A program made the position numbers and the translations under genes. Shown piece after piece: positions 44,776 through 53,124 of a stretch of 64,000 nt of DNA. Location: NCBI GenBank assembly GCA_033856235.1, contig JAWVFI010000078.1, positions 1 through 64,000 of the forward strand. Reading direction: 5' to 3'. Within the stretch, counting starts at the first letter, position 1. Every line of letters starts with the position of its first letter. The notes below the pieces were generated by a model. That model had not been told where the DNA came from. It saw only the letters and a program-made list of their open reading frames with translations, and did no database searches. Origin of the DNA: DASXRU01 sp033856235 (GTDB taxonomy: Bacteria; Acidobacteriota; Blastocatellia; Pyrinomonadales; Pyrinomonadaceae).

Positions 44776-45006
44776 CTACTTGAAGATGTCGCCGATTTTG
44801 CCGGCGATGTCGCCTACCGCTCCGGCGGCTCCATCGGCGACGCCCCCGGCGGCGCTTGCGCTGTCACCAACCAGCCCATCAAGTTGACTCGCGATGGGTG
44901 CGGGTAGTTTGTCTTTGAGAAAACCAAGCACTGTGGTTACTGCGGTCCTCGCCTGGTCCTGAGAAATGCCAGTGCGGTCCGAAACCTGTTTGATAAGTTC
45001 GTCCAT
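44776..45006 (-). CDS. Small DUF2267-like protein
   Basis: 76 residues. MDELIKQVSDRTGISQDQAR followed by TAVTTVLGFLKDKLPAPIASQL resembles the helical repeat of DUF2267-type proteins; the C-terminal third is a Gly/Ala-rich amphipathic stretch (AGGVADGAAGAVGDIAGKIG). Function unknown. Flanked by a family A repeat downstream and a family B repeat upstream. Confidence 0.65.
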   Translation of the reverse strand: MDELIKQVSDRTGISQDQARTAVTTVLGFLKDKLPAPIASQLDGLVGDSASAAGGVADGAAGAVGDIAGKIGDIFK

Positions 45007-45019
45007 GTTTGCTCCTTAT

Positions 45020-45113
45020 GTCGGAACCGCCTGCGGTAGCGGGCGGTTGATCGCTCGGTTCTACTTCATTAACTAAGCCAGTTCAACCGCCCGCTACCGC
45101 AGGCGGTTCTGAC
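45020..45113. repeat. Palindromic repeat, family B (copy 2)
   Basis: GTCGGAACCGCCTGCGGTAG at the left, mirrored at the right. Nearly the same as 31262-31354. Confidence 0.85.
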
Positions 45114-45114
45114 A

Positions 45115-47586
45115 TTACTCCCACGCTGGCGTGACCTGGCCCTGTGCGTCGTGCCAGTGCGGCGCCCACGCGAGGGTCAGAGTCATCACTGCTATGTTTG
45201 CCTTGGTCGGCTTCAACACCAGGGTCTCAAAAACCTCGGCCTGGCTATTCGATAAACTTTCCAGCGCCTGGGTTTCAGAATTGAATTGCGCGTTGAGATC
45301 GGCGAACTGCTGGCTGACAGCCCCAACCGTTTCCTGCGCGCGGCCAATGTCAGCGGATTCCTTCATGGAACGGCCGACGCCGCGAACGGCGGTGGTGGCC
45401 CGGCCCAGCGACGTGGCGCTGATCGCTTTGCGGCCCATGAACGACGATAACAAAGTGGCGCCGAATGAAATTGCTGTTTGCAGCTTCTGACCCCTGGCCT
45501 GTTCAGCTTCGCGTTCGACTGTTTGCTCAGCGCGCCGCTTGCGCTCCTCGAGGGCGGCAAACTTCGGCGCATATTTTTGTCGCAAGCGTTCCACGGCGGC
45601 ATCGCGCTGCTCGCGCGCGGCCTGCTGAGTGCGAAGTCGAAAGTCCTGCTCGGACTCTCCGGGGTTTGAGACCGCCTTCAAACTCGCACTCTTTTGCAGC
45701 TCGACCTTCTGATTGCGATAGAGCCACGCGGCAAAGTCTTTCTTCCATGTTTCGTAGTTCTTCGCTTTGGCAGCCGGTTTCGGCAACTCGGCAAACTGCG
45801 CGCCATCGGCCGGCGTTGGCTCCAGGTCGGCGACTGCGACATCGACGTTGGTGGCATTTTCCCAATCGACCGGAACGACCCCGTCATTGATGTTTGCGAG
45901 GACCGTCAGCTCCTGGGTCGTGTCGATCTCTTTTTTGTCCGTGAATCTCACCTGGGCCGAACTGAGGACCATTGGGTGATAGACAAGAGTGGCGCCGCTT
46001 TGGTCGCTGCGAACCGGGACGAAGTATTGCGAGATTTCCGCAGGCAATACGGGCCGCTGAGGTTGCGCCGAAGGTTTGGCGGCTGGCGCGGCTTCAGCGC
46101 TAGTCGGTGCAGTGGAATCGGGAGACGCGGCCGAAGCTTTTACTGCTGCCGGCGATGTACCCTCGGCCGCCTTGATCGGATCCATCAGCGTTTTGATCTG
46201 CTTCTTAGTTAAAGGACCGCGGAGGTACGACATCGCCCAACGCGTCTCAAATAATTCCGGCCCGTCTTCGTGCACGTTGTTCAGCATGAAGATGCGGTTT
46301 CCCAGTCCGGCCAGTGTCTGTTCCATCTGTTGTCGATCAAACTTCAACCCAGTTCCCGCGGCGACGCCTTCCAAGCCTTCGATCACTTTTGATTTGTCAC
46401 GCTCGGTCTGCAGTCGGCCAATGAACCAGGTGCCGGTATTCGACAGGCCCTTGTAATCAAGGTCCACCGGATTCTGTGTAACTAAGACCACGCCCAATCC
46501 AAATGCGCGCCCCTGTTTCAGCAAGGTCATGAGCGGCAACTTCGACGGCGGATTCGCCACCGGGGGAAAGTAACCCAGGATCTCGTCCATGTAGAGAATG
46601 GCCCGCAGGCTGGTGGTTCCCGACTGGGTTCGCATCCATCCCAGCACTTGATTGAGCAGGAGCGACACGAAGAACATGCGCTGGGAATCTTCCAGCATGT
46701 GCGCGATCGAGAAAATCGCCAGCCGCGGTTTGCCGCTCGACGTGTACAGCAGTTGTTGAATGTCGAGCGGTTCACCTTCCATCCACGAACTGAAGCTCGG
46801 CGCCGCCAGCAGATTGTTAAGGGCCATCGCCAGTTCAAATCGATCCTTCGCCGGGAAGAAGGAATCAAGATCCATAACGCCAACTCTCGTCACCGGCGGC
46901 GACTGAATTTGAGTGATCAGGGCGGCAATATCCAGGTCGGTGCCGGCCATCCACGCCTGGTTGAGGATGGTCGAAATCAGAATGTGCTCGCGGCTTTTGA
47001 AAGGGTCAGCTTGAATACCCAGTAAACCCAGCAGGCTGGTGGCGGTGCTGCTGACTCGTTCAGCAAGAGCCTCTTCATCATCACGAATCGCTGGGGGCGG
47101 AGCAGAAAAAGACTTGAGGATAGAAACTGGAAATCCCGCGTTGCTGCCGGGCGTGTAGATCTTAAAATCGGCCGCCTCTCGCAGACGCTTTATCCGCGCG
47201 CCGTCCTGTCCCCATTTCGCCAATCCGTCTTTCCAGAGCTGGGCCTGTTGCGCAGCGTAGTCAGCTGCTGACATATTTTTCTTAGCCGCGTCTTCTTCGT
47301 TGATCCATGGCGCGAAGTCCTCGGGCTTCAGATCCGGGAACGTCAGCATCAAGTTTGCGAGATCGCCCTTCGGATCGATCACGATGGCCGGAATGCCGTC
47401 AATTGCCGCCTCTTCCAGGAGTGACAGACAGAGGCCGGTCTTGCCGCTGCCAGTCATCCCGACGCAGACGGCATGCGTGACCAGATCCTTGGAGTCGTAG
47501 AGAACCAGGCCTTCTTTGGCTTGCTTCGTTTCGAGATCGTAGGGGCGGCCCAGGTAAAAGGCGCCAAGTTTTTCAAAGTCGTCCAT
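45115..47586 (-). CDS. HerA/FtsK-like ATPase (DUF87-type)
   Basis: About 823 residues. Walker A VCVGMTGSGKTGLCLSLL near residue 40, IVIDPKGDLANLML, Walker B AILYMDEILGYFPP, sensor-like LVTQNPVDLDYKGLSNTGTW, then an Ala/Pro-rich linker and a C-terminal part with a coiled coil (KYAPKFAALEERKRRAEQTV) and a small hydrophobic stretch. HerA-like ATPases translocate DNA or serve in membrane-linked machines; target unknown here. I start at ATG 47586 (MDDFEKLGAFYLGRPYDLET) because the longer frame would translate heptamer repeats. Confidence 0.85.
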   Translation of the reverse strand: MDDFEKLGAFYLGRPYDLETKQAKEGLVLYDSKDLVTHAVCVGMTGSGKTGLCLSLLEEAAIDGIPAIVIDPKGDLANLMLTFPDLKPEDFAPWINEEDAAKKNMSAADYAAQQAQLWKDGLAKWGQDGARIKRLREAADFKIYTPGSNAGFPVSILKSFSAPPPAIRDDEEALAERVSSTATSLLGLLGIQADPFKSREHILISTILNQAWMAGTDLDIAALITQIQSPPVTRVGVMDLDSFFPAKDRFELAMALNNLLAAPSFSSWMEGEPLDIQQLLYTSSGKPRLAIFSIAHMLEDSQRMFFVSLLLNQVLGWMRTQSGTTSLRAILYMDEILGYFPPVANPPSKLPLMTLLKQGRAFGLGVVLVTQNPVDLDYKGLSNTGTWFIGRLQTERDKSKVIEGLEGVAAGTGLKFDRQQMEQTLAGLGNRIFMLNNVHEDGPELFETRWAMSYLRGPLTKKQIKTLMDPIKAAEGTSPAAVKASAASPDSTAPTSAEAAPAAKPSAQPQRPVLPAEISQYFVPVRSDQSGATLVYHPMVLSSAQVRFTDKKEIDTTQELTVLANINDGVVPVDWENATNVDVAVADLEPTPADGAQFAELPKPAAKAKNYETWKKDFAAWLYRNQKVELQKSASLKAVSNPGESEQDFRLRTQQAAREQRDAAVERLRQKYAPKFAALEERKRRAEQTVEREAEQARGQKLQTAISFGATLLSSFMGRKAISATSLGRATTAVRGVGRSMKESADIGRAQETVGAVSQQFADLNAQFNSETQALESLSNSQAEVFETLVLKPTKANIAVMTLTLAWAPHWHDAQGQVTPAWE

Positions 47587-47595
47587 GAGTTTTAC

Positions 47596-47710
47596 GGGTG
47601 AATGGTAAATGGTAAATAGTGAATGCTGATAGCAGCCGAACAGGGATCCAGGCAAAGGTAATAGTAAAGAGCAGCTATCAATATTTACTATTTACCATTT
47701 ACCATTTACC
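47596..47710. repeat. Opposed heptamer arrays of the GGTAAAT type
   Basis: Left arm 47596-47625 (GGTGAAT, GGTAAAT, GGTAAAT, AGTGAAT) and right arm 47684-47710 (TTTACTA, TTTACCA, TTTACCA, TTTACCC) are inverted relative to each other across about 58 bp, between the HerA-like gene and the ComEA-like pseudogene. Confidence 0.85.
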
Positions 47711-47714
47711 CACA

Positions 47715-48040
47715 CTATCGTTGTTTTGCGATTACCATAGCCGAAATTTGTTCGTAAGTGGCTTCCGGAATAATGTTCTTCCGGACCAGTTCGGTCTTCT
47801 CGCGATAGGGGCGGCCGTCGATGATTTTTTGAGCGTAGGCTTCGCCAATTCCTGGCAGTCCGATCAATTCAGTCTTATTGCAGAGTTCAGATCGACTAAG
47901 CCCGCGTTGTTGTGATCGTTACCAAGCACCGCGCGCTTGAGATTGGCGTGGCTGTTCTCAGTACGGTTTCCGCATCCGATAGCGACGAGCACCGCCGCGA
48001 ACAGAACAAAGGCAAGAAACTTTTCCATTGCGTGCATCAT
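47715..48040 (-). pseudogene. ComEA-like HhH lipoprotein, frameshifted
   Basis: Reading from 48028 (MEKFLAFVLFAAVLVAIGCG; ATGs at 48037 and 48040 are alternatives) gives a lipoprotein signal, then NNAGLVDLNSA. At about 47875-47880 one base appears to be missing; in the next frame the protein continues KTELIGLPGIGEAYAQKII, then DGRPYREKTELVRKNIIPEA and ends at 47715. The joined product is a single helix-hairpin-helix domain of the ComEA type on a lipid anchor. Either a true frameshift or a sequence error. Confidence 0.8.
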
Positions 48041-48412
48041 CCTACGCCTATGACGAATTACTTTGTCCCGGGGGCCGTTAGGATACCAGCAAATTAGCAG
48101 AAAGTCAGAATTCGGAAATGGTATAATCGCCAACCCTATTAGCACGATGTTGTACTCTGATTTCGTGTTCTTTGGTGAGCTTAGTGATTTCTTGGATCGT
48201 ATGCCTCCGATTCGTAAGCGCACGATTCACGAATTACACGAAAACTCACGAAGTGTCACGAACTAATAAATCGTGATTGACTCAGCGGACTGATAGAAAT
48301 ATCTTTGGTGCGTCTTTGTTAGTGCCTGCTTCTAATTTGCGCGGGGGCCTTGCGTTTCCGGGCGGTTTCACATTAGTCGCATTCTTAAAACCGCCACGCG
48401 GACTCTGACATC
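48041..48412. other. Intergenic region with family C repeat
   Basis: Contains the repeat at 48161-48263 and a TATAAT at 48121-48126 with no gene close behind. No coding sequence seen. Confidence 0.5.
48161..48263. repeat. Repeat of the ACGATTCACGAA type, family C (copy 2, both arms)
   Basis: TTCGTGTTCTTTGGTGAG arm and ACGATTCACGAATTACACGA arm in inverted order, like 31472-31553. Confidence 0.75.
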
Positions 48413-48943
48413 ATGAAAAATTTCTTGAGCGCAATGACGCTTCTACTGGTTTGCGCTGCAGCCGTTGCAGCGCAGGGCACCTGCGTGCGCTATCTCGAAA
48501 CCGGCGCCGGTTTTTCGTTTTGCCCACCTGATGCGTGGACGATTCAGGAACAGGCCGGCGAGAAATACAAAGTTATGTTTGGCACCGGCGCAAACTTCAA
48601 GCCCAACATCAACATTAAGGAGCAGACGAGTGCGGGAACTTTGGCCGAGTATGCGGAACTGGCGAAGAAACTAATCGTGTCCAAAGAGAACAGGGAAAAG
48701 TTGGGCGCGACGACGCTGGTGGCGTTGGATCAATCAGAGTTCATTACTACCTCGGGTTTATCGGGAATAAAAGTTACCTATCAAACTGAATTTAAGGGTT
48801 ACCTAATTCGGAGCCTGCAGTATTACTTCGAGTTAAAGGGCGGGATAAAAATAATCGTTACCGGTACCAGCCTGGTCGCGGACAAGGAAACGCTGGATCC
48901 GCTTCTCGACCGGTCGCTAAAGACTTTTCGGATTGAGAACTAG
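48413..48943 (+). CDS. Secreted PsbP/DcrB-like protein
   Basis: 176 residues with a clear signal peptide (MKNFLSAMTLLLVCAAAVAA, cleavage after AAQ or nearby). The mature part has GAGFSFCPPDAWTIQEQAGE and a beta-rich pattern ending LLDRSLKTFRIEN, the usual outline of PsbP/DUF1795-type folds. Two Cys residues (CVRY and FCPP) could pair. Monocistronic; function unknown. Confidence 0.75.
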   Translation: MKNFLSAMTLLLVCAAAVAAQGTCVRYLETGAGFSFCPPDAWTIQEQAGEKYKVMFGTGANFKPNINIKEQTSAGTLAEYAELAKKLIVSKENREKLGATTLVALDQSEFITTSGLSGIKVTYQTEFKGYLIRSLQYYFELKGGIKIIVTGTSLVADKETLDPLLDRSLKTFRIEN

Positions 48944-48971
48944 GCAGGGTTTTCCAGATTAAGTCTAACTA

Positions 48972-49102
48972 TTCAAGCTCCTCACTGGGACCGCGGGTGC
49001 CCCCCCGCAACCCTCTCGCGGCGTCAATTTGCAGTAAGAACAATTTTTCGCGCTTTGCGCTCAAAGCGGGCGGGACGCCCGCGCCCCCAGTGAAGAGCTT
49101 GA
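48972..49102. repeat. Inverted-repeat element
   Basis: Ends TTCAAGCTCCTCACTGGG and CCCAGTGAAGAGCTTGAA are near-perfect complements. Inside, GC-rich pairing (GCGGGTGCCCCCCCGC; GCGGGCGGGACGCCCGC). It fills the convergent gap before the phosphatase gene. Confidence 0.75.
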
Positions 49103-49173
49103 ACCCGGCAATGACAAATGAAATATGGAAACTGAGAAATGGAAAATGCTTCTGATTCACCCTGATTGGCTAG

Positions 49174-50898
49174 CTACACTCCCGCCGCCGCGATCGCGGC
49201 GCCTTCTGCCTGCCGTTTGACGATTACCAGGGTGATATCGTCGGCCGCCGGAGTGCCCTGCGAAAACTTTGTCAGCGCCGATTCGATCCGGTCGCGAATG
49301 CCCGCAGCGGACGCATCGAGGTTGCGTGCCACAACGTCGTACAAACGCGTCGGCCCAAATTCTTCGCCGCTGGGGCTTTGCGCCTCAGTGACACCGTCCG
49401 AATAAATCACCAGCACATCGCCGTATGAGAGGCGGGTCCTGCCCTCACGGTAATCAGCATCGGGCATGATGCCCAACGGGAGGCCGCCCGCAGCCAGTTG
49501 TTCCATGGTGCCCGCGGCATGGACGATCAAGGGAGGATTGTGGCCGGCGTTCAAGAACGACAGCTCGCCGGTTTTCGGCTGCAGCTCGGCGTAGAAGAGC
49601 GTGATGAAACGATTCGCAGGAATGTTTTCCGCAAGATAGCGGTTAACGCCGGAGATCGTTTTCAATAATGAGTCATGGGACGCCGCCTGAGCATGTACGG
49701 CCGCGTGCAGCGATGACATCAGCAGTGCGGCAGCCGCCCCTTTGCCTGAGACATCGCCCAGCGCAACGATCAGCCGGCCGTCCTCGCGCGGAATGAAGTC
49801 GTAGTAGTCGCCGCCAATTTCATAACAGGGGAAGCTGATGCCCTGCAGCTCGTATCCGGCAACGATGGGCGGCGCCGTTGGTTGGAAGCGTTGCTGAATC
49901 TCGCTGGCAACTTGAAGCTCGTGCTCCATGCGCTCGCGCTGTAGTTGCTCATCCAACAGGCGGGTGTTTTCCACCCGGATGGCGGCCACCGAGGCCAGGG
50001 TCGTCAGCACCTTCAAATGATCTTCAGTGAAGCGGCCTTCGGCCATGGGCGAGTCGGCATAGATGATGCCGAATATTTTTTCGCTAACGCCCAGGGGCAC
50101 GGCCAGGACTGAGCGCACGCCCTGCAGCATTACTGTCCCACTCATGAATCGCGGATCGGCTTGGGCATCAGAGGTGAGTACTGACTTGCCGCGCACTACG
50201 ACTTCCTCGATTACGGAACGACTGACGCGAATCTCACCGACTTCGCCGGCGCGGTCACGTAAGCGAGCCACGGCCACCTGCAATTCGGTACTGTCCTTCT
50301 CGCGCATCATGATCATACAACGATCCGCGGGCACCGCTTCGAACACGAGGCTGACCACCTGCTCCAGCGTCTCATTCAAGGTGGCGGACGAGAGCAGGGT
50401 AATGCCCACTTTGCTGATCAACGCCAGCAGGTCGCTGTGCCTGGAAGCGCGTTGGGCGGCGACTTCTTCCGGCTTACTGCGCGCGCCTTCGATGGCTTCT
50501 AAAAGTCCGGAGGTGGTGCGATCGGAAGAGGTCAGGGCGATGGTGGCTTCCGGCAAAGACGTGGCGCTGTTGTCGGTGATCATGGTGGCGCCGGTACCAG
50601 AACGATAGGTACCGTCATCAAACATGATTTCCGTTTCACCGATTTGAATGCGGCCGCCGACACTCAGCGGCAGGGTCCCATCCACGGCAGCGCCGTTGTA
50701 AAGCGTGCCGTTGGCCGAACCCAGATCCTGCAGGACATAGCCGTCGCCTTCGCGCCGAACTTCGGCATGAACGCGTGAAGCAAAAGGATCGGGAATGCAC
50801 AAGTCATTGCGCGCTGAGCGACCAATCGTGATGCGCAAGCGTCCCAAAGGGAAATTCTCTGACGGACGATCGGGATATTTGACTATTAATTCAGGCAT
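49174..50898 (-). CDS. FHA-GAF-SpoIIE (PP2C-type) phosphatase
   Basis: 574 residues. FHA domain at about 1-95 (ITIGRSARNDLCIPDPFASRVHAEVRR, LGSANGTLYNG), GAF domain about 165-325 (FEAVPADRCMIMM, VRSVLAVPLGV), a linker helix, then a SpoIIE/RsbU phosphatase at about 345-560 with GGDYYDFIPREDGRLIVALGDVSGKGAAAALLM, FYAELQPKTGELSFLNAGHNPPL and YSDGVTEAQ. Metal-binding Asp residues are present. It probably dephosphorylates Ser/Thr proteins in response to GAF and FHA inputs. Leads a minus-strand group of signalling genes, with the kinase 3 kb upstream. Confidence 0.92.
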   Translation of the reverse strand: MPELIVKYPDRPSENFPLGRLRITIGRSARNDLCIPDPFASRVHAEVRREGDGYVLQDLGSANGTLYNGAAVDGTLPLSVGGRIQIGETEIMFDDGTYRSGTGATMITDNSATSLPEATIALTSSDRTTSGLLEAIEGARSKPEEVAAQRASRHSDLLALISKVGITLLSSATLNETLEQVVSLVFEAVPADRCMIMMREKDSTELQVAVARLRDRAGEVGEIRVSRSVIEEVVVRGKSVLTSDAQADPRFMSGTVMLQGVRSVLAVPLGVSEKIFGIIYADSPMAEGRFTEDHLKVLTTLASVAAIRVENTRLLDEQLQRERMEHELQVASEIQQRFQPTAPPIVAGYELQGISFPCYEIGGDYYDFIPREDGRLIVALGDVSGKGAAAALLMSSLHAAVHAQAASHDSLLKTISGVNRYLAENIPANRFITLFYAELQPKTGELSFLNAGHNPPLIVHAAGTMEQLAAGGLPLGIMPDADYREGRTRLSYGDVLVIYSDGVTEAQSPSGEEFGPTRLYDVVARNLDASAAGIRDRIESALTKFSQGTPAADDITLVIVKRQAEGAAIAAAGV

Positions 50899-50909
50899 GT
50901 TTGTTAGAT

Positions 50910-51083
50910 CGTAAACCGAAAACTGTAAACCGTAAACGGTGGGCCGTGAACTGTAAACCGGCGCACGATTTTCAGGTCCCTAACACTCGCTGCTTACCGG
51001 TTCACTGTGCTCCATCTACGATTCACGATTCTCGGTTTACGTTCTCAGTGTACGGTTTACGGTTTAAGGTTGACGGTTTACTG
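50910..51083. repeat. Opposed heptamer arrays of the GTAAACC type
   Basis: Left arm 50910-50960 (GTAAACC, CTGTAAAC, CGTAAAC, CCGTGAAC) and right arm 50998-51083 (CGGTTTAC words) are inverted relative to each other. The right arm overlaps the last codon of the TPR gene. Same unit as at 62345-62901. Confidence 0.75.
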
Positions 51084-52385
51084 GACCCCACTGTTCCTGC
51101 GGCGATCGAATTCCCTGCCCAATTTTTCTGCAAGTCGCTTTGCCTCGTCTCTATGCTTCCCGTCCAGTGCGGCGCGTTGCGCCGCTGCCAGGGCCCGCAG
51201 TAACTCCGGGCGGGGAAGGTTTTTCGGATCGCGTCCCGCAATAATCGATACGCTCAGCGAATAATTATGATCTTGATCCTGCTGGGCCAGCGTCACTGCG
51301 GCCTTTGTCGCCACCGCGGTCTGCGTAGCCCCACCGGGTGACTCGGTCTTTCCCCCCGCGGTGCTTGCCGAGCTCGCCGGCGCCGGCAGGGGCAGTCGCG
51401 CATTCACTGACACATTCGATGCTGTTGGCCCCGGCAGTTGCGTCAAACGCTGCTTCGCGGTCGCGACGATGTCATCGGGCGCGCCGCTCAGGAGCTTTTG
51501 ATATTCGACGCGCGAGTCTTCGGTGTAACCTGCAAGGCGCAAAGCGTCGGCGTACTCAAGCTGGTCTCGCGGGGAAAACGCCGTATCGCCCATCGCACTT
51601 TTCAGGCGGCGATAGCTGTCAATCGCATCCGCATAGAGTTGCCCCTGGAATTGCAGCGAAGCCAGCATATGCAGCGTGTCAACGTCTCCCGGATCCCTTT
51701 GCGCTGCCGCAAAGTATTCATCGATCGCCTGCCGGCGTTGGCCATTACGCATGAAGGCCGCGCCCAACAGACGGTGTGCCTCGACATTTGCAGGATCCAG
51801 ATTGACGACCGAATGCAGACGCTCAATCGCTTCCTTGATGTTACCTGCGGCCAGCAACGAGCGCGCTTCACCCAACTGCTGAGCCACCAACCGGCTCTGG
51901 TCCACGTTGGCTACCAGCGGCCCCGCGTTCGAGTCACGATGCCGTAAATAATAAACCAACAAGCCGGCGGCCAATGCCAGAAAGAAGAATGTCAGCAGTA
52001 CTATGGGCCACCAACGTTTTCGCTTCGCCTGGGGTTGGGCGGCCGCAGGTAAGACCAGCGACGAAGTGGTTGGCGCAGCGTATTGTTCACCGCTGTAATC
52101 CGCCGCCAATCCATCGTCCCCATTGGCGGTGACCGGAATTTGCGCCAGGCGCTGGTTCCGCAGAATCGAGTCCAGTTCGGCGCTGCCAACGCGCGCGGTG
52201 TTGGCGTGCCGCTCATCCGCCAAACCATCAGTCGTGCGCCCGTCAATGGACAGCGGCACAGTTTGCGCCAGCGGCGAGATTGGGCCACTTAAGCCGCCCG
52301 CAGTTTTCAATGGGGCGCCGCAAAGCCGGCAGAAGCGCGCCTCTGTCGGGCTGGGGGAATTACAACTTGGACACAAGTACGCCAT
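51078..52385 (-). CDS. Zinc-ribbon, membrane-anchored TPR protein
   Basis: 435 residues. N-terminal zinc ribbon (CPSCNSPSPTEARFCRLCGA), disordered part, one membrane helix at about 131-150 (WWPIVLLTFFFLALAAGLLVYYL), then TPR repeats (about 175-310: GEARSLLAAGNIKEAIERLH, HRLLGAAFMRNGQRRQAIDE, DTLHMLASLQFQGQLYADAI). The C-terminus is polar. Probably a scaffold of the nearby kinase/phosphatase system; partner unknown. Confidence 0.85.
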   Translation of the reverse strand: MAYLCPSCNSPSPTEARFCRLCGAPLKTAGGLSGPISPLAQTVPLSIDGRTTDGLADERHANTARVGSAELDSILRNQRLAQIPVTANGDDGLAADYSGEQYAAPTTSSLVLPAAAQPQAKRKRWWPIVLLTFFFLALAAGLLVYYLRHRDSNAGPLVANVDQSRLVAQQLGEARSLLAAGNIKEAIERLHSVVNLDPANVEAHRLLGAAFMRNGQRRQAIDEYFAAAQRDPGDVDTLHMLASLQFQGQLYADAIDSYRRLKSAMGDTAFSPRDQLEYADALRLAGYTEDSRVEYQKLLSGAPDDIVATAKQRLTQLPGPTASNVSVNARLPLPAPASSASTAGGKTESPGGATQTAVATKAAVTLAQQDQDHNYSLSVSIIAGRDPKNLPRPELLRALAAAQRAALDGKHRDEAKRLAEKLGREFDRRRNSGVQ

Positions 52386-52394
52386 TATTTTCGC

Positions 52395-52430
52395 GATCTC
52401 AAATTTGAGATCTCAGATCTCAGATCTCAG
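52395..52430. repeat. Heptamer array of the ATCTCAG type
   Basis: GATCTCAAATTTGAGATCTC followed by ATCTCAG units; the same units as at 778-822. It fills the 51-bp gap between the RDD and TPR genes. Confidence 0.75.
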
Positions 52431-52436
52431 CAAGCT

Positions 52437-52964
52437 TCAACGCGGCGTGCGGCGCACGCGAGTGGCGACGCGCCGGGCGCCTTCGCGCACCACGACGGTT
52501 CCGGCAATGATGTCATGCAGCGCGCGGCCCTCCGCGTTGAACGCCGCAATCAAGAAACCAATGCCCAGCGTCAGTATGGAAGCCGGGTAGCCGACAAAAT
52601 GACGGAGCAGTGTCTGGGGAAAACTCAGTTCCCTGCCGTCGATGCGCTCGATGCGAATACCGGCGGCCCACTTTCCCAGGGTCTGGCCCCAAACGGCAGC
52701 GAGGAACACAAAGTTCAAAGCGGCCAGCAGAATGGCCGTAATGATGCCCAGGGTTTCTGCGGTACCGCCGGCGGAGCGCGCGCCGCCACCCAGCATCCGA
52801 GCGATGAGCACGCTGATAGCGACTACGCAGATGACGACGATGTAATCGATCAGCAGAGCGCCGCAGCGAAGCAGAATGGGCGCGCGAAACCTCTCGAGAT
52901 GGGCCAGAGCTTCGGCACGGCTGATCGTGCGCGGGCGCGGAAGAGTGGTCGGGTCAACTGTCAT
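52437..52964 (-). CDS. RDD-family membrane protein
   Basis: 175 residues with three membrane segments near 45-65 (YIVVICVVAISVLIARML), 76-100 (GIITAILLAALNFVFLAAVW) and 130-150. Family marks: ILLRCGALLIDYIV with R and D, GQTLGKWAAGIRI and LRHFVGYPASIL. Role of RDD proteins is mostly unknown. The first 30 residues are basic. Part of the zinc-ribbon/FHA cluster. Confidence 0.85.
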   Translation of the reverse strand: MTVDPTTLPRPRTISRAEALAHLERFRAPILLRCGALLIDYIVVICVVAISVLIARMLGGGARSAGGTAETLGIITAILLAALNFVFLAAVWGQTLGKWAAGIRIERIDGRELSFPQTLLRHFVGYPASILTLGIGFLIAAFNAEGRALHDIIAGTVVVREGARRVATRVRRTPR

Positions 52965-52969
52965 ATAAA

Positions 52970-53118
52970 GTTTCGAGTTTCGAGTTTCGAGTTTCGAGTT
53001 TTGGGTTTCGAGTTTTGGGTTACGAGTTACAGTTTCGGGTTTGGTTCGTTCGATCTGATTCCGACGTCATGAATTTTCGCTTTGAACTCGAAACTCGAAA
53101 CTCGAAACCCGAAACTTC
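52970..53118. repeat. Opposed heptamer arrays of the GTTTCGA/AAACTCG type
   Basis: Left arm 52970-53040 has about ten 7-bp units (GTTTCGA, GTTTTGG, GTTACGA); right arm 53085-53118 has five (AAACTCG, AAACCCG, AAACTTC). They are inverted across about 45 bp and can form a long imperfect stem between the RDD and kinase genes. Confidence 0.88.
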
Positions 53119-53124
53119 CCCGCC

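Noticed and set aside
47587..47655. Longer start for the HerA-like ATPase at 47655
   Set aside because: The added segment would be translated heptamer repeat.
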